From contig DDGL01000007.1 in NCBI GenBank assembly GCA_002337605.1, positions 265,983 through 329,982 of the forward strand: 64,000 bases of DNA, written 5' to 3'. The DNA is from Flavobacteriaceae bacterium UBA1903 (GTDB taxonomy: Bacteria > Bacteroidota > Bacteroidia > Flavobacteriales > Flavobacteriaceae). The translations under genes and the position numbers were made by a program. Positions 61,191 to 64,000 of this stretch are shown piece by piece. The notes under the pieces were generated by a model. It saw only the letters and a program-made list of their open reading frames with translations. It had not been told where the DNA came from and searched no databases. The stretch's first letter is position 1; every line of letters begins with the position of its first letter.

Positions 61191-62162
61191 ATGCCATCAC
61201 GATCGCTTCTTCAATATGCAGTAATAACAGCAAAAGGTCTTGCGATGGGAGCAGCAGACGTGGTTCCTGGCGTTTCCGGAGGAACTATTGCATTTATTGC
61301 CGGTATTTACGAGGAGCTCATTGAGACGATTCATAAACTAGATGTAGGTTTTTTTAAAATCTGGAAGAAGGAAGGGCTTAAAGCTGCTTGGAATTCGTAC
61401 AACCTTTCCTTTTTAGTCGCACTTTTTTCAGGAGTTTTAATAAGTATACTATCACTCGCCAAAGCTATTACCTGGCTTCTGGACGAACACCCAATTTTGG
61501 TCTGGTCCTTCTTTTTTGGACTAGTTGTAGCAAGCATATTATATGTAGGGAAGCAAATTAAACACTGGAATGCAAAAGTAATTATAGGGCTACTCATTGC
61601 TGCGGCTATTGCCTACGGCATTACGTTGGCAAAACCCATTGGAGACATAGAAAGCACCTGGTTTTTGTTTCTGGCAGGATTTATTGCCATTATAGCAATG
61701 ATTTTACCGGGCGTTAGTGGCGCCTTTATATTGTTATTATTAGGAGCTTATACCTCCATAATTGGAACATTATCGCAACTAGGTGATGGATTAACTAAAC
61801 TTGACAGCGTTTTATTCTTTTCTGCATTTGGAAAGTTACTTGTATTTGCCGCGGGTGCTATTGTAGGTCTTAAAGCCTTTTCACGTGTGCTGAATTACAT
61901 GTTTAAGAACTTTAAAAATACAACCCTGGCTGTTTTAACAGGCTTTATGATTGGAGCCCTTAATAAGATCTGGCCATGGAAAGAAGTATTACAATACCGC
62001 ACCAATCATAACGGCGAGCAAGTTCCATTTCTCGAAAATAGTATTCTTCCCAATAGTTTTGAGGGAGACCCTAAAATACTCCTGGCGATTGTATTTATGA
62101 TCGTTGGCTTTTTAACTATCTTTATAATGGAGCGATTTGCTGCCTCCAAAAAAGAACGTTAA
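61191..62162 (+). CDS. DUF368 membrane protein, first of a tandem pair (PopT-like)
   Basis: The 323-residue integral membrane protein has about eight helices and the DUF368 signatures: AMGAADVVPGVSGGTIAFIAG at 16-36 and the related MILPGVSGAFILLLLGAY near 175-192, which make an internally repeated fold. DUF368 members (PopT) were shown to translocate undecaprenyl phosphate across the inner membrane, recycling the lipid carrier for wall and O-antigen synthesis; by family this is expected here. Its stop overlaps the next start by one base, so the two are translationally coupled. Confidence 0.9.
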   Translation: MPSRSLLQYAVITAKGLAMGAADVVPGVSGGTIAFIAGIYEELIETIHKLDVGFFKIWKKEGLKAAWNSYNLSFLVALFSGVLISILSLAKAITWLLDEHPILVWSFFFGLVVASILYVGKQIKHWNAKVIIGLLIAAAIAYGITLAKPIGDIESTWFLFLAGFIAIIAMILPGVSGAFILLLLGAYTSIIGTLSQLGDGLTKLDSVLFFSAFGKLLVFAAGAIVGLKAFSRVLNYMFKNFKNTTLAVLTGFMIGALNKIWPWKEVLQYRTNHNGEQVPFLENSILPNSFEGDPKILLAIVFMIVGFLTIFIMERFAASKKER

Positions 62163-63187
62163 TGCAACAAACCCGAACCTTTTCAGATAAAATATGGTTG
62201 GTTCTTAAAGGCCTGTTCATGGGGGCTGCCAATAAAGTCCCTGGCGTTTCTGGTGGTGTTGTAGCGTTTGTAGCGGGATTTTATGAAGAGTTTATCTATT
62301 CCCTTCAAAAAGTAAACAAAAAAGCCTTTGCGCTTCTTATAAACGGACGCTTTAAAAGTTTTTTTCAGTACATAAACGGTCGTTTCCTGGGGTTACTTAT
62401 TTTAGGGATGGTGATAAGTTACTTTAGTATTTCAAAAATATTAGACTATCTAATCGTCCATTACGAGTTGTTTGTATGGAGTACATTCTTTGGAATGATT
62501 ATAGGCTCTATTTACTACATAGCCAAGGATTTTGGCGAGTGGAACCGAAAGTATCTAGCCTATCTGTTATGCGGTATCATAGCTGGTGTGAGCATTAGTT
62601 TTCTGGAGCCTGCAAGGCAAAACAGCAATCTTATCTTTGTATTTTTCTGTGGGATTATTAGCGTCTCAGGAATGACCTTACCCGGACTTTCAGGGTCGTT
62701 TATTCTTATTTTATTGGGTAACTATGTTTTATTACTCGTTGACGCTGTAAATGCACTTTTTGATACCTTTTCAGATTTAGTACAGGGGGATACTGGGTTT
62801 ATTTCAAACCCGGAACGAATACAGATGCTAAAAATTTTAGCTGTTTTTACGCTAGGGTCCCTTACTGGATTAGTTTCCCTGTCCCATGTATTAGGATATG
62901 TTCTTAAACGATTCAAAAAAGCTACCTATGCTGTTATTATTGGGTTTATAGCTGGCTCACTGGGTGTTGTCTGGCCCTGGAAAACCAAACAAATTGAGTA
63001 TGACAACTACGGAAATATAATAGTAGATGCCAATGGCAATGAAATTATTAAAGGCTACGACAGGTACTGGCCATCAGATTTTTCCTTCGAGACTTTTTGG
63101 GCAATACTATTTATCTTTGTGGGCATAGCATTGGTACTAAGTCTGGATATCTACCATAAAAATAAAAAAAGACCCACAAATGGCTAA
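62162..63187 (+). CDS. DUF368 membrane protein, second of a tandem pair (PopT-like)
   Basis: The 341-residue paralogue has the same signatures, FMGAANKVPGVSGGVVAFVAG at 19-39 and MTLPGLSGSFILILLGNY near 170-187, and a longer C-terminal loop. The Asp of AADVVPG is Asn here (AANKVPG), a difference from its neighbour that may matter if that residue is functional. It overlaps the previous gene by one base and the following aroE by eight. Two DUF368 proteins made together could form a heterodimer or have split roles. Confidence 0.9.
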   Translation: MQQTRTFSDKIWLVLKGLFMGAANKVPGVSGGVVAFVAGFYEEFIYSLQKVNKKAFALLINGRFKSFFQYINGRFLGLLILGMVISYFSISKILDYLIVHYELFVWSTFFGMIIGSIYYIAKDFGEWNRKYLAYLLCGIIAGVSISFLEPARQNSNLIFVFFCGIISVSGMTLPGLSGSFILILLGNYVLLLVDAVNALFDTFSDLVQGDTGFISNPERIQMLKILAVFTLGSLTGLVSLSHVLGYVLKRFKKATYAVIIGFIAGSLGVVWPWKTKQIEYDNYGNIIVDANGNEIIKGYDRYWPSDFSFETFWAILFIFVGIALVLSLDIYHKNKKRPTNG

Positions 63188-63911
63188 GTTTGGTTTATTA
63201 GGAAAAAACATTGGCTATTCCTTTTCAAAAACATTTTTTTCCATAAAGTTTGAAAACGAATGCCTTCCCCACAGTTACCACAATTTTGACACACCGTCTA
63301 TTGACAATTTTGAAGAATTTATTGCTCAAAATCCAGACATTCAGGGAATGAATGTAACCATACCCTACAAAGAAGAAATTATACCACACCTCTTTAACCT
63401 GGATCGTGATTCCAAAAAAATTGGAGCCGTTAACACGATAAAATTTCGAAAAGACGGAAAGCTAATTGGCTACAACACAGACCATTATGGATTTGCAACA
63501 GCCTTAGCAGCTTTTTTACCTCTAAAAGAAAAAACAGCATTGGTACTAGGGACCGGTGGCGCCTCAAAAGCAATTAAATACGTTTTGGATGCCATGGAAT
63601 TCACATACCGTTCGGTTTCAAGAAGTGCCGAGGGTACTAATCTAGGCTACGACCAACTTACAAAAGATGTTGTTGAAAGCCACTTCCTGATCATTAACTG
63701 TACGCCACGGGGTACCTTTCCGGATATCCACGAAGTACCAGATATTCCATTTGAGCATGTGGGGAAAGACCATGTATTATTTGATTTAATTTACAACCCC
63801 AGAGAAACTGAGTTCATGAAACGTGGTGCTGCCAAAGGAGCAAGGGTAAGTAATGGCCTGGAGATGTTAAAGCATCAAGCTCTCAAATCCTGGACAATCT
63901 GGAATAGCTAA
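63180..63911 (+). CDS. aroE: Shikimate dehydrogenase
   Basis: The 243-residue protein reduces 3-dehydroshikimate with NADPH in aromatic amino acid synthesis. Seen: the shikimate-binding GYSFSKTFFSIKFE near 11-24 (family SHSxS-type), GMNVTIPYKEEI with the catalytic Lys, and the Rossmann motif LGTGGASKAI. It is slightly shorter than E. coli AroE, as usual in this phylum. The start overlaps the DUF368 gene by eight bases, so coupled. The remaining 89 bases to the window end hold no gene. Confidence 0.93.
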   Translation: MAKFGLLGKNIGYSFSKTFFSIKFENECLPHSYHNFDTPSIDNFEEFIAQNPDIQGMNVTIPYKEEIIPHLFNLDRDSKKIGAVNTIKFRKDGKLIGYNTDHYGFATALAAFLPLKEKTALVLGTGGASKAIKYVLDAMEFTYRSVSRSAEGTNLGYDQLTKDVVESHFLIINCTPRGTFPDIHEVPDIPFEHVGKDHVLFDLIYNPRETEFMKRGAAKGARVSNGLEMLKHQALKSWTIWNS

Positions 63912-64000
63912 GACTTTTCTGCTACTTCAAAATAAAGCAAACCGCTTTGTCGTTTCTATTGTTGTTAGTATCTTGAACGTTCAAACGTATGAACCTTAAC

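Noticed and set aside
63912..64000. Gene or RNA at the window end
   Set aside because: The 89 bases after aroE show no start, hairpin or clear promoter.

Overview
The window is a chromosomal segment of a member of the Bacteroidota, almost certainly family Flavobacteriaceae. Evidence read directly: three proteins end in a Por-type (T9SS type A) sorting domain; several genes follow a TTG / TAnnTTTG promoter, the Bacteroidota sigma-70 pattern; ribosome-binding purine runs are scarce; families such as DUF5683, DUF6503, DUF4159, WbqC and long TamB/LepB versions are typical of the group; GyrA has Thr82 where E. coli has Ser83, as reported for Flavobacterium. The DNA is AT-rich and gene-dense. I see no phage, insertion sequence, CRISPR array, integrase or defence island, so this is core genome.

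Layout. 1-11 kb: ridA, a giant tamB-like gene facing it, then tsaD, a TfoX-N protein, rsmE, a DUF4159 protein, a SpoU methyltransferase, an AI-2E-type permease and a THUMP-like methyltransferase: largely RNA modification. 11.2-11.7 kb: tRNA-Ser(GCT), tRNA-Pro(TGG), a possible decayed tRNA-Met and tRNA-Arg(TCT). 11.8-20.4 kb: DUF3124 lipoprotein, membrane HD phosphohydrolase, thiolase, NlpC/P60 hydrolase, and a gyrA-TPR pair. 20.4-29.5 kb: clpC, a small membrane protein, two T9SS cargo genes, an unknown cytosolic protein, hutH and a TlpA-like lipoprotein. 29.5-37.4 kb: NAD(P)HX repair enzyme, acyltransferase, Nudix CoA pyrophosphatase, cyclophilin, L-serine dehydratase, NTF2-like protein, panB and a DECR1-type dienoyl-CoA reductase, followed by a 0.4-kb array of about 120-bp repeats. 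37.8-47.6 kb: M16 protease, a beta-barrel protein and the parA-parB-DUF5683-dapB-lepB-S26-wbqC run. 47.7-64 kb: DUF6503 lipoprotein, a third T9SS protein, TrmH-type methyltransferase, M48 protease, relA/spoT-fur-purA-ostA, class III aminotransferase, TPR protein, two DUF368 genes and aroE.

How they fit together. Envelope biogenesis is a recurring theme: TamB, OstA, LepB, the DUF368 pair, PlsC and NlpC/P60. Stress control is represented by ClpC, RelA/SpoT, Fur and NAD(P)HX repair.

I did not find a clear new multi-gene system. The most interesting points are: (1) the S26 signal-peptidase paralogue beside lepB appears to have lost both catalytic Ser and Lys; (2) a 48-bp in-frame insertion flanked by 5-bp direct repeats interrupts the signal peptide of the OstA-like gene and belongs to a family of CCTTCGA-type elements seen at two further sites; (3) a tandem array has multiplied the last codons and downstream region of the dienoyl-CoA reductase gene; (4) degenerate 7-bp tandem repeats occur in three intergenic sites; (5) promoters placed for leaderless transcripts of relA/spoT and a trmH-type gene; (6) a palindrome in the clpC promoter. 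All functional statements are from sequence reading and family knowledge; no database search was run.
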